Shown: positions 1 to 5,625, counted from the first letter of the stretch. The stretch is 5,625 nt of DNA from CAZSAA01 sp964604915 (GCA_964604915.1 CAZSAA010000042.1:1-5625), one strand, 5' to 3'. Translations and numbers: made by a program. The notes: generated from the letters alone by a model not told the origin.

Positions 1-76
1 AATGGCCTAAACCATTCTTTCTTGTTTTTTCTCTTACTTCTAACTTTTTATAGACAATAAAGGAATTTGCCTTCCG

Positions 77-1345
77 CTACATCTTCATCTCTTTAAGAAA
101 AACCTTCTCATCCTTGAAGGGGCCGATGGCAGCGAAATTTAGCTTGTCAGCTTTGAAGATCAGTTTAGCGACTGCCTTGATCTCAGCTGCGGTTACCTTG
201 CCTAGCTCCCTGAGGGCCTGTTCTGGCGTCTTGAGGCCTTCGCGCAATATCCATTGATGTCCATACCAAGAAGCGACCGCATCAGAAGTTTCCAATTGAA
301 GGGCGACCTTCCCTTTAATCAGGTCCTTAGCTTTCTTTAGCTCCTTAGCGGTCACGCCGTTTTCTACTATATCCTTGTATTCGTCCAAGATGCTCCTAAT
401 CGCTACCTTTTCCTTGCCCAGCTTGATGCCGGCGGTAGTGGTGAGGTAGCCGGTGTCGGTATAGGCCTCGTAACTGGTGCGGACGGAATAGGCGAGGCCT
501 TGACGCTCGCGGATCTTGATAAACAACCGGGAACTCATCGAGCCACCTAGGATAATCGACAGCAGCTTGAGCGCCGGCTCATGCTTATGGCCGGCCGGGA
601 AGGCCGGTACGCCAAGCGACATCACGACCTGATCCATCTTCTTATACTTCACCCTTACCCGCGCCTGTTTCTGTGCTTCTTTAGTCTTCAATTTATCTTT
701 CCAGCGTGAATGGCGATACGGAGAAAAATACTTATCAATCTGTCCTAGCTTTATGCCGCTCACGTCACCTGAAACGATGAGCAAGGAAGAATCCTTGCCA
801 TATTGCTTCTCCATGTACCTGATGAAATCTTCTCGCTTGAAGGAAGAAATAGTCTGCTTAGTGCCGATGGTATCCCAGCCCGCCGGAGTATCACCATACA
901 GGCATTCCTCGAAGACATCCTCGATTTTCATCAACGGATTATCTTCATACATATTAAGCTCTTCGATAATGACGCCTTTTTCTTGCTCGATCTCCTTCTC
1001 ATCGAACTTGGAATGGAGAAGCATCTGGCTCAGGACGCCGAAAGCCAGGTCGGCATGGCGCTTGGCTGCTTTTATATAGTATCCGGTATATTCCTTGGAA
1101 GTGAAGGCATTGAAGTCGGCGCCGATAGAATCAAGGGCAGCCGAAAGCGAAGCGGTATCGGGATATTTTTCCGTCCCCTTGAAAAACATGTGTTCCAAGA
1201 AATGGGACAAGCCGCCTTCTTGGCGAGTCTCATATTTTGACCCGGTCCGTACCATCATCAAGACGGTAACCGCCTGACTAGCTGGCTGGCTAGCTAAGGC
1301 TACGGTCAGCCCGCCTTTAGTTTTAGCAATCTTTATCTTTCCCAT
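77..1345 (-). CDS. M16-family zinc metallopeptidase (processing-peptidase-like)
   Basis: This 422-residue protein has the size of a single-unit M16B peptidase, relatives of mitochondrial processing peptidase that form a clamshell and cut unfolded peptides. The inverted zinc motif HxxEH is intact: H48 and H52 are metal ligands and E51 is the catalytic base, within HFLEHMFFKGT. The third ligand is probably E128 in the VIIEELNMYEDNP stretch, 76 residues after H52, the family's usual spacing. The C-terminal half carries the conserved R-E-R-Q-G-L-A-Y segment (279-286), so both halves of the fold are present. I see no signal peptide or membrane segment, so it is probably cytoplasmic. The ATG at 1345 fits the usual family N terminus (a short beta strand, then GSKYE near residue 36), and the frame upstream holds no other start before a TAA. 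It stands alone, divergent from radC. Its natural substrate cannot be told from the sequence. Confidence 0.93.
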   Translation of the reverse strand: MGKIKIAKTKGGLTVALASQPASQAVTVLMMVRTGSKYETRQEGGLSHFLEHMFFKGTEKYPDTASLSAALDSIGADFNAFTSKEYTGYYIKAAKRHADLAFGVLSQMLLHSKFDEKEIEQEKGVIIEELNMYEDNPLMKIEDVFEECLYGDTPAGWDTIGTKQTISSFKREDFIRYMEKQYGKDSSLLIVSGDVSGIKLGQIDKYFSPYRHSRWKDKLKTKEAQKQARVRVKYKKMDQVVMSLGVPAFPAGHKHEPALKLLSIILGGSMSSRLFIKIRERQGLAYSVRTSYEAYTDTGYLTTTAGIKLGKEKVAIRSILDEYKDIVENGVTAKELKKAKDLIKGKVALQLETSDAVASWYGHQWILREGLKTPEQALRELGKVTAAEIKAVAKLIFKADKLNFAAIGPFKDEKVFLKEMKM

Positions 1346-1356
1346 ATATTTTATCT

Positions 1357-1384
1357 TTAGTTTATCATTATTTTATCACCTCCC
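1357..1384 (-). promoter_or_regulatory. Strong Shine-Dalgarno followed by a 3-codon leader ORF upstream of the M16 gene
   Basis: Read on the minus strand, GGAGGTGAT (1383-1375) matches the anti-Shine-Dalgarno end of 16S rRNA at nine consecutive bases. Six bases later comes ATG ATA AAC TAA (1368-1357), which would encode Met-Ile-Asn and stop 11 bases before the peptidase ATG at 1345. The peptidase start itself is about 29 bases from this motif, too far for direct use, and has only a weak purine run (AAAGATAAA) near it. The motif could therefore load ribosomes at a minimal leader ORF that re-initiates at the peptidase start, act as a standby site, or be chance. What is seen is the sequence; the role is inferred. 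Confidence 0.35.
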
Positions 1385-1387
1385 GGC

Positions 1388-1393
1388 TATAAT
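1388..1393 (+). promoter_or_regulatory. Promoter -10 box for radC (TATAAT)
   Basis: A perfect TATAAT lies in GGCTATAATATC, ending 8 bases before the radC ATG at 1402. Usual spacing to the transcription start (about 7 bases past the box) predicts a start near 1400, at or next to the ATG, so the mRNA would have essentially no leader. No good -35 hexamer is visible 16-18 bases upstream, where the sequence is AT-rich (TTATCATTATTT). The complementary strand of the same element reads TATTAT and could serve the divergent peptidase gene. The same GGCTATAATAT string recurs upstream of rmuC. Confidence 0.5.
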
Positions 1394-1401
1394 ATCTCCA
1401 T

Positions 1402-2130
1402 ATGACACGCTATCAACTAAATGACCATGACATAGTGACCGGATCGGCTCGATATGTATTAAGGATAAAGGATTTAGCCGATTCGGACAAGCCTCGCGAA
1501 CGCCTAGCTAAGGAAGGAGCCGGCGCCTTGCGCGTCCCGGAACTGCTCGCCATTCTCCTTTCCCCAGGCAATCGCAAGGAAGGCGTCCTCGAGATGGCTA
1601 GCCGCCTTATCAGCGACTATGGCCCTACGCCACGCTGGGCCAAGCAACGGCCGGAAGAATTGGCTCGGGAGCTAAACATTCCGAACAACAAAGCCTGCCA
1701 GCTCATTGCCGCCCTGGAACTAGGCAGTCGTCTTTTCGCCGGCAAAAAAGGACCGACACTTAGCCTCCGCACGCCGGAACAAGCTTTCGCTCATCTGCAA
1801 GACATGGGCAAACTGCAAAAAGAACATTTCCGCGGCCTATACCTCAACAGCCGATATTTCCTTATCCACGAAGAAACGATTTCTGTAGGGTCGATCAGTT
1901 CCAGTCTGGTCCATCCGCGCGAAGTTTTCCGCCCTGCTCTAGAGCGTGGCGCCTCCGCCATTATCGTCGCCCATAACCACCCGTCCGGCCAGCTCAAAGC
2001 GACCAAGGACGATCGGATGATAACCGAACAATTGCGGCAAGCCGGTGAGATACTGGGAATAGAGCTGCTAGACCATCTTATCATCGGGGAAAATAGATAT
2101 ATAAGCCTTATCGCCAATGGGAAGGTATAA
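1402..2130 (+). CDS. radC: RadC family JAB/MPN-domain protein
   Basis: The product has 242 residues, near the usual RadC length. An N-terminal part (about 22-111) holds IKDLADSDKPRERL and PELLAILLSPG, then a helix-hairpin-helix-like segment ending KACQLIAALELGSR (97-110). The C-terminal JAB/MPN metalloprotease-like domain follows: a glutamate at 157 or 158 (HEETISVG), H191 and H193 in HNHPSG, and D204, with DHLIIG near 224-229. Together these form the JAMM zinc site. The JAMM serine is replaced by threonine (T201). RadC is named for DNA repair, but the defining E. coli radC102 allele proved to be in recG, so its true activity is uncertain; related proteins are common in mobile DNA. Here the flanks look chromosomal. 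There is no Shine-Dalgarno before the ATG, and a TATAAT ends 8 bases upstream, suggesting leaderless translation. The last 14 bases overlap the next ORF. Confidence 0.93.
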   Translation: MTRYQLNDHDIVTGSARYVLRIKDLADSDKPRERLAKEGAGALRVPELLAILLSPGNRKEGVLEMASRLISDYGPTPRWAKQRPEELARELNIPNNKACQLIAALELGSRLFAGKKGPTLSLRTPEQAFAHLQDMGKLQKEHFRGLYLNSRYFLIHEETISVGSISSSLVHPREVFRPALERGASAIIVAHNHPSGQLKATKDDRMITEQLRQAGEILGIELLDHLIIGENRYISLIANGKV

Positions 2131-2398
2131 AATAGAGAAGACAAAAAGGCGGATGCGAGTCAGTGACCAGGAAAGCGTGGATTTTCATGTCCAAGAAAAG
2201 GACTATTTTGCCACTCTCGCTACCATCTTGGAATTATGGAAAAGCCGGGATAGGCAAAGTGCCTTGTCCCAGCAAGAGATAACGTCTGACCTGAAATATT
2301 TGCAGGATAACTATTCCATCGTTCCTTCACCCTCCCGCAAGATAGCCAAGAAACTGAACAAGAAAAGGAGGCCGAAAGGCAAGCTCCAAAACCAATGA
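2117..2398 (+). CDS. Small hypothetical protein downstream of radC
   Basis: This is a 93-residue ORF with no function I recognise. The centre (about 27-68, from EKDYFATLATILELW to YLQDNYSIV) looks like real protein: two amphipathic helices with aromatic and leucine spacing, and I have a weak memory of similar short proteins in Patescibacteria. The ends are less convincing. The first residues are basic and read out of the radC end (14-base overlap, different frame, no Shine-Dalgarno). An internal ATG at 2153 (codon 13), with AAAAAGG just before it, is an alternative start. The last 29 codons are antisense to the end of the opposing ligase gene and give a lysine/arginine-rich tail. It would be co-transcribed with radC. 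It could instead be chance open frame, but without it about 180 bases (2131-2310) would be non-coding, unusual for this region. Confidence 0.5.
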   Translation: MGRYKIEKTKRRMRVSDQESVDFHVQEKDYFATLATILELWKSRDRQSALSQQEITSDLKYLQDNYSIVPSPSRKIAKKLNKKRRPKGKLQNQ

Positions 2399-3558
2399 TC
2401 AAAGGCCATCAGGAAAAGCCAGGGGATAACGATAGAGGCGTAGCCGTAACGACGCGCGTCTTTAAGGGAAAAGAATAATAGCCCCAAGAAAGCCAGGCAG
2501 CCGAACAAGCCAACTTCGGCCAAAACGAGCAGATAGGTATCGTGCACCGGCTGATACTCCCAAGCCGCGCCCGGAGTCGTATCCTTGGCCTTTAGATACG
2601 CTATATAGTTCCCTATACCCACGCCAGTCCAAACATTATCATGCGCTACCGACTTCCCTTCCTGCCAAAGACTAGTGCGTTCGACGATGGACTTGGCCTC
2701 CAAGCGGTTATCCAGCTGTGTACGCGAATAGACAAGTGGCCAAAATACCCCTCCCAAAATCCCGAGAAAAAGGAAGACGAAGAAACAAAGGGCGATCGAC
2801 CTTTTCTTTTGGATAAGGGGGGCGCGCCAGGCTTCCCAGACTATTAATATCATCCCCAAGGCTAAGGCTAACAGCGCAGCGCGGGAAAAAGAAACGAAAA
2901 CGGCAAAGGTAAAGAAGATCGCTAAGTAGAGAAATATACTCTGCTTCTCCTTGAGGAATATTCGTGCCGCCAAAAGCACCGCTAAAACACTAATTCCGCC
3001 AAAAATATTAGGGTGGTCGAAGGAGCCATACGCCCGCAAGAAACGCCCGCCTGCTTCGATGATGGTAGTGCCCAGGACACTCGGATCATGCAAAGCTAAC
3101 CCTAACCAACTGCAAGAAAACGAAGATTGCGACAAGAATTGCCAGATACCTAAGATAGCGCTGGGAATAAGTCCGAATAGGAACATCTTCTTCGCTAAGG
3201 ACAGACTTCGGTTATTCAAACGAGATGAGGCAAGGTATAGGGCGAGGGCGAGCAACAGGATGAGATAGCGAGAAAGGCCTAACCGTGAATCGGAGGCGAA
3301 GAAGACGGAAACCAGAGAAAAAACAGCCAGGATGATGCCGGCTATCGAAGTATAGGAAAATCTTTTTGTTGCACCATCTTTCAATATGACGATGAGATGA
3401 AAAATAAGAAGAGCGATGCCGGCTATCTGGGAAGCATACAACGCTATCTCCGTGTAATTGTCACCACTGGGAACGAGTATCAACTTAGTCTGCCAAGGCA
3501 ACGTCAAGAAGAAGATAAGGAGCAGGGCAGATTGGAAGTAGGAAAAGATATTTTTCAT
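2311..3558 (-). CDS. O-antigen ligase / polymerase-like polytopic membrane protein
   Basis: The 415-residue protein, starting MKNIFSYF, is mostly hydrophobic with about ten or more membrane segments. It matches the O-antigen ligase/Wzy/WaaL-type family, which join or polymerise lipid-linked glycans on the outer side of the cytoplasmic membrane. Family-like landmarks are GRFLRAYGSFDHPNIFGG (171-188), SFSRAA (223-228), RTSLWQEG (294-301), GVGIGNY (312-318) and VHDTYLLVLAEVGLFG (338-353); the stretch around 280-340 is the large extracytoplasmic loop. H339 in VHDTY fits the conserved loop histidine. An upstream TTG at 3579 is open in frame, but I chose the ATG at 3558: it forms an ATGA overlap with the preceding stop and begins right at the first membrane helix. 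It is last in the three-gene operon. Ligase and polymerase cannot be told apart here. Its final 88 bases overlap the opposing small ORF, and no terminator follows. Confidence 0.88.
   Translation of the reverse strand: MKNIFSYFQSALLLIFFLTLPWQTKLILVPSGDNYTEIALYASQIAGIALLIFHLIVILKDGATKRFSYTSIAGIILAVFSLVSVFFASDSRLGLSRYLILLLALALYLASSRLNNRSLSLAKKMFLFGLIPSAILGIWQFLSQSSFSCSWLGLALHDPSVLGTTIIEAGGRFLRAYGSFDHPNIFGGISVLAVLLAARIFLKEKQSIFLYLAIFFTFAVFVSFSRAALLALALGMILIVWEAWRAPLIQKKRSIALCFFVFLFLGILGGVFWPLVYSRTQLDNRLEAKSIVERTSLWQEGKSVAHDNVWTGVGIGNYIAYLKAKDTTPGAAWEYQPVHDTYLLVLAEVGLFGCLAFLGLLFFSLKDARRYGYASIVIPWLFLMAFDHWFWSLPFGLLFLFSFLAILREGEGTME
3555..3558 (-). promoter_or_regulatory. ATGA stop-start overlap (translational coupling)
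   Basis: On the minus strand the nucleotidyltransferase gene ends in TGA (3557-3555) and the ligase gene starts with ATG (3558-3556), sharing the four bases ATGA. No Shine-Dalgarno is visible just upstream, so the ligase start probably depends on ribosomes terminating the previous gene. This decides the start over the longer TTG alternative at 3579. Confidence 0.7.
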
Positions 3559-4472
3559 AGGCCGAAATGCTGGAGGCAACGTTCTTTAGCTCTCTGATTG
3601 AAAAGCGGCCGCTTGTCTTGCAGAAAAAGTTTGAGCACATCATCGGCGATGATCGCCTGTTTCTGTAAAGCCGCCTGCTTGAGATATGTCGACATGAAGC
3701 GGAACTGGAGCGCCTTGGCCTGGTCCTCCAAGAAACGTACTAAAACGCCCGGCGCTTTAGCGGCTACACCTGACATGAATGAACCGGGATAGAAATTGGG
3801 AAAGATGCCCGACAGCCAGTGATTGCTAGCTAAAAAATTCTGATATTCCGCTTCCCGGCCAGAAATGAGATAGAGACCGAGCAACCAATACTGGAAATAC
3901 CGATCCTCTTCTGGCAAAGCGAACCGCCCCATATCCTGATTAGCTGATGAGACATAGAAACTGAGGCAAACCTTATCTCGTTTGTCATTCTTGGTCGGAC
4001 GGAGGTTGAGAATTTTCATCAGGCCAGCGCACCAAAGGCGTGAGAGCCAGAGCAGGCCGGGACGGCAGACGATGAAGAAATCAATGTCAGATCCATCCCT
4101 CAGATTATATGGCCCGATGAGATTAGAAACGAAGATTAGGCACACGCCGGGAAAGACTTGAAATAGGCGAGACACCGCTTTAGCGCGCTTTAACTTGCGG
4201 CGCGAAAAATTATACCTATCCCGTCTCTCCCGCAAGATATCGCTCCGACCGGCCAAGAAGAAAGCGCCTTCACCTTCTTCGACCAGGCCCCGTGATCGCC
4301 AATGAGCTAGAGAGTCTTGGACTTCGGCCAAGGAACAAGGAAGCGGCAAGAAGCGCCATAACTCCAATAGATCGACCGGATGGTCAAAATTATCGAAAAA
4401 CGAGAGGGTCCGCGCAACCGCCTCATCTATCCGTCCACGATTCTGACTCGCATTATCCAGCATACTGGGCAT
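3555..4472 (-). CDS. Winged-helix/nucleotidyltransferase-domain protein of unknown substrate
   Basis: This 305-residue protein has two recognisable parts. Residues about 15-75 resemble a winged-helix domain (RTLSFFDNFDHPVDLLELWRFL, then a recognition-like helix and a short wing). Residues about 105-180 hold a nucleotidyltransferase core with NLIGPYNLRDGSDIDFFIV (117-135), where D129 and D131 are the expected metal-binding pair; SFYV at 171-174 may be the following beta strand. The usual GS motif before the pair is replaced by SN-L-I-G. The C-terminal 100 residues are helical and unassigned. I recall similar proteins in Patescibacteria, often near surface-polysaccharide genes, but know of no experimental function. 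It sits 5 bases after rmuC and is coupled to the ligase gene. An ATG at 4463 (residue 4) is an alternative start. It may be an antitoxin-like, regulatory or sugar-modifying enzyme; none of these can be chosen here. Confidence 0.8.
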   Translation of the reverse strand: MPSMLDNASQNRGRIDEAVARTLSFFDNFDHPVDLLELWRFLPLPCSLAEVQDSLAHWRSRGLVEEGEGAFFLAGRSDILRERRDRYNFSRRKLKRAKAVSRLFQVFPGVCLIFVSNLIGPYNLRDGSDIDFFIVCRPGLLWLSRLWCAGLMKILNLRPTKNDKRDKVCLSFYVSSANQDMGRFALPEEDRYFQYWLLGLYLISGREAEYQNFLASNHWLSGIFPNFYPGSFMSGVAAKAPGVLVRFLEDQAKALQFRFMSTYLKQAALQKQAIIADDVLKLFLQDKRPLFNQRAKERCLQHFGL

Positions 4473-4480
4473 TTATCCTA
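4473..4480 (-). promoter_or_regulatory. Ribosome binding site built into the rmuC stop codon
   Basis: On the minus strand the junction reads TAGGATAA then ATG. The TAG is the rmuC stop and its last two bases begin an AGGA Shine-Dalgarno core. The gap of three bases to the ATG at 4472 is short, while the gap to the second ATG at 4463 is 12, so neither spacing is ideal and the start remains slightly open. Confidence 0.4.
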
Positions 4481-5587
4481 ATCTTCTTTCTTTGGTTTTT
4501 CAAGCGACATGACCCCTACCTTGCTCTCCACCCCCGTAATCTTGATGATATCCTTGTCCACCTTCTTGAATTCAGTATAGGCATTATTGTAATGACTGAC
4601 TGTGGTCGACAAGCTGTTGCCGAGCTTCTGCAAGAATTCGTCATAGCTGGAAATATGCTTGCCGAGCTTTTCGATATTCTTCTTGATCTCCTGAGCCTTC
4701 TCTTCTATCTGCATGGCCTTTAGTCCTTGAAGCACGGTCTGGAGATAGGCGAGGAAGGAAGTCGGGGATACGATGATTACCTTCTTATCGCGGAAAGCAT
4801 ATTCTATTAAATCCCTAGTATTTACCTTTACCGCTCCCACGCTATTTACCAGCAAATCATAGTATATGGACTCTGACGGGATGAACATGAAGGCGAACTC
4901 CAAGGTGCCGCGTCCAGGCAGCACGTACTTGGCTGTCTCATCAATCCGGTTCTTGAGATCCTGCTTGAAGGCGGCTTCCAATTTCTTGCGCGCATCCGGA
5001 TCACTGCAATTGATGAGCCGCTCATAGTTCTCAAGGGAGAATTTGGCATCGATAGGGATAACCTTATCTTTCACGAATACTACTGCATCGACGATGAGTT
5101 CCTTGCCGGTCTTCTCATCCTGCCCCAGTTTGTATTGCAATTCAAAGGCCCCGGGCGGCAGCACATTCTTGAGGGTTTCTTCCAAAAAATATTCCCCCAG
5201 CACGCCTCGCTGCTTAGGGTTTTTGAGGATGTCCTGCAAATTCTGCAACTGGGCGGAGAAATTTACCACCTGCTTGTTGGTCTCGTCCAGCTTGGTCAGC
5301 CGTTCGGTGACATCGGCAATGAGCTTGGCCGATTGCCCGGTGATGCTCTGCATTATCTTGGTAGTCTGCTCGAACTGGCCCTGCGAAGCGCGATGGGTTT
5401 CGGACAGTTTGCGATCCAATTCCTGCCGCAACTCGCCATTCTGCTGAGAAAGCTGGGAAAGGCGTTCCGCTAAGACCGCCAACTTCTCGCCATCGACCGA
5501 TTCGCGACGGCGACTGACTAAGAAGATTATGCCGGCGAGACCGACTAGGATGAGGATCATCAGGATGATGAGGATTGTTTCTGGCAT
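4478..5587 (-). CDS. rmuC: RmuC family DNA recombination protein
   Basis: The 369-residue protein has the RmuC plan. An N-terminal membrane helix (about 4-25, ILIILMILILVGLAGIIFLV) is followed by RRR, placing the rest in the cytoplasm. A predicted coiled coil (about 35-120) is rich in Q, E, L and K. The RmuC domain follows (about 120-345). Signature stretches are RGVLGEYFLEETL (127-139), VDAVVF with IPIDAKFSLENYERL (166-190) and FAFMFIPSESIYYDLL (231-246). D167, D180 and K182 fit the PD-(D/E)xK-like nuclease core proposed for the family. RmuC is known in E. coli for limiting inversions at short inverted repeats; the enzyme activity is not settled. It is shorter than the E. coli protein, chiefly in the coiled coil. 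It leads the three-gene operon. No Shine-Dalgarno precedes the ATG; a TATAAT lies 25 bases upstream, so the leader would be about 19 bases. Confidence 0.93.
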   Translation of the reverse strand: MPETILIILMILILVGLAGIIFLVSRRRESVDGEKLAVLAERLSQLSQQNGELRQELDRKLSETHRASQGQFEQTTKIMQSITGQSAKLIADVTERLTKLDETNKQVVNFSAQLQNLQDILKNPKQRGVLGEYFLEETLKNVLPPGAFELQYKLGQDEKTGKELIVDAVVFVKDKVIPIDAKFSLENYERLINCSDPDARKKLEAAFKQDLKNRIDETAKYVLPGRGTLEFAFMFIPSESIYYDLLVNSVGAVKVNTRDLIEYAFRDKKVIIVSPTSFLAYLQTVLQGLKAMQIEEKAQEIKKNIEKLGKHISSYDEFLQKLGNSLSTTVSHYNNAYTEFKKVDKDIIKITGVESKVGVMSLEKPKKED

Positions 5588-5612
5588 ACGTTATATGGTT
5601 ATTGATGATTAT

Positions 5613-5618
5613 ATTATA
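5613..5618 (-). promoter_or_regulatory. Promoter -10 box for the rmuC operon (TATAAT)
   Basis: On the minus strand GGCTATAATATAATC contains a perfect TATAAT, predicting transcription from about 5606 and a leader of about 19 bases before the rmuC ATG at 5587. The -35 region would fall beyond the right edge and cannot be seen. The string GGCTATAATAT is identical to that upstream of radC. Confidence 0.5.
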
Positions 5619-5625
5619 GCCTTTC

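Noticed and set aside
1..76. Inverted repeat AATGG/CCATT at the left edge followed by a T-rich run, a possible terminator for a gene to the left on the plus strand.
   Set aside because: The stem is only five AT-rich pairs, the T run is interrupted, and the window edge hides the rest; not enough to call a terminator. No gene is visible in these bases.
753..1277. Three plus-strand open frames of 60-145 codons opposite the M16 gene.
   Set aside because: They are antisense shadows of a clearly conserved peptidase with its metal motif intact, and their translations resemble no protein family.
1278..1296. Local inverted/tandem repeat CTAGCTGGCTGGCTAGCTA.
   Set aside because: It lies inside the M16 gene and encodes the near-repeat ASQPASQA (18-25) in the N-terminal strand; a five-base stem with no sign of a regulatory role.
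1791..2144. Minus-strand open frame of 117 codons opposite the radC C-terminal domain.
   Set aside because: It is the complement of the JAMM-encoding region, with a serine/arginine-rich composition typical of antisense translation.
2220..2402. Minus-strand 60-codon frame spanning the ligase end and the small ORF.
   Set aside because: Out of frame with the ligase, no family resemblance, no ribosome binding site; judged a shadow.
2641..3268. Plus-strand frames of 68 and 105 codons opposite the ligase gene.
   Set aside because: Antisense to conserved ligase motifs; lysine/arginine/proline-rich translations as expected from reading hydrophobic codons backwards.
4292..5473. Plus-strand frames of 112-143 codons, some leucine-rich and membrane-like, opposite the nucleotidyltransferase and rmuC genes.
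   Set aside because: They mirror the coiled-coil and RmuC domain codons; the real minus-strand genes carry family motifs throughout.
1..5625. Search by eye for a novel defence, mobile or CRISPR-like system.
   Set aside because: No repeats with regular spacing, no integrase/transposase, no terminal repeats and no toxin-antitoxin pair were seen. RadC can mark mobile DNA, but its neighbours here look chromosomal.

Overview
The window reads as an ordinary, compact chromosomal segment of a bacterium. Gene content and style fit a Candidate Phyla Radiation / Patescibacteria-type genome. The two clues are a winged-helix plus nucleotidyltransferase protein of a kind I associate with those genomes, sitting beside an O-antigen-ligase-like membrane protein, and the very tight gene packing. 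This placement is inference from recalled family distribution, not from a search. UGA acts as a stop: the nucleotidyltransferase ORF ends in TGA inside an ATGA overlap, and the small plus-strand ORF also ends in TGA. This argues against the lineages that recode UGA as glycine. Coding covers almost everything, and no stretch over 300 bases lacks a gene. I see no tRNA, rRNA, CRISPR array, insertion sequence or long repeat.

Layout. (1) 77-1345, minus: an M16-family zinc peptidase with an intact HxxEH site. (2) 1346-1401: a 56-bp divergent intergenic region with a perfect TATAAT for the rightward gene, and on the other strand a near-perfect Shine-Dalgarno sequence followed by a three-codon ORF. 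(3) 1402-2130, plus: a RadC/JAB-domain protein, possibly translated from a leaderless mRNA. (4) 2117-2398, plus: a small probable protein overlapping the radC end by 14 bases and running into the 3' end of the opposing operon. (5) 2311-5587, minus: a three-gene operon transcribed right to left in the order rmuC, a winged-helix/nucleotidyltransferase protein, then an O-antigen ligase-like polytopic membrane protein. The first junction has 5 intergenic bases and the second is a 4-base ATGA overlap. A TATAAT box lies just upstream of rmuC at the right edge.

How they fit together. RmuC and RadC are both classed with DNA recombination/repair. The O-antigen ligase-like protein belongs to cell-surface polysaccharide assembly, and the nucleotidyltransferase is coupled to it translationally. 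The M16 peptidase stands alone. I found no convincing evidence of a new multi-gene system. The points most worth a second look are the unusual start-site architecture of the divergent region, the antisense overlap of the small ORF with the ligase gene, and the uncharacterised nucleotidyltransferase family.
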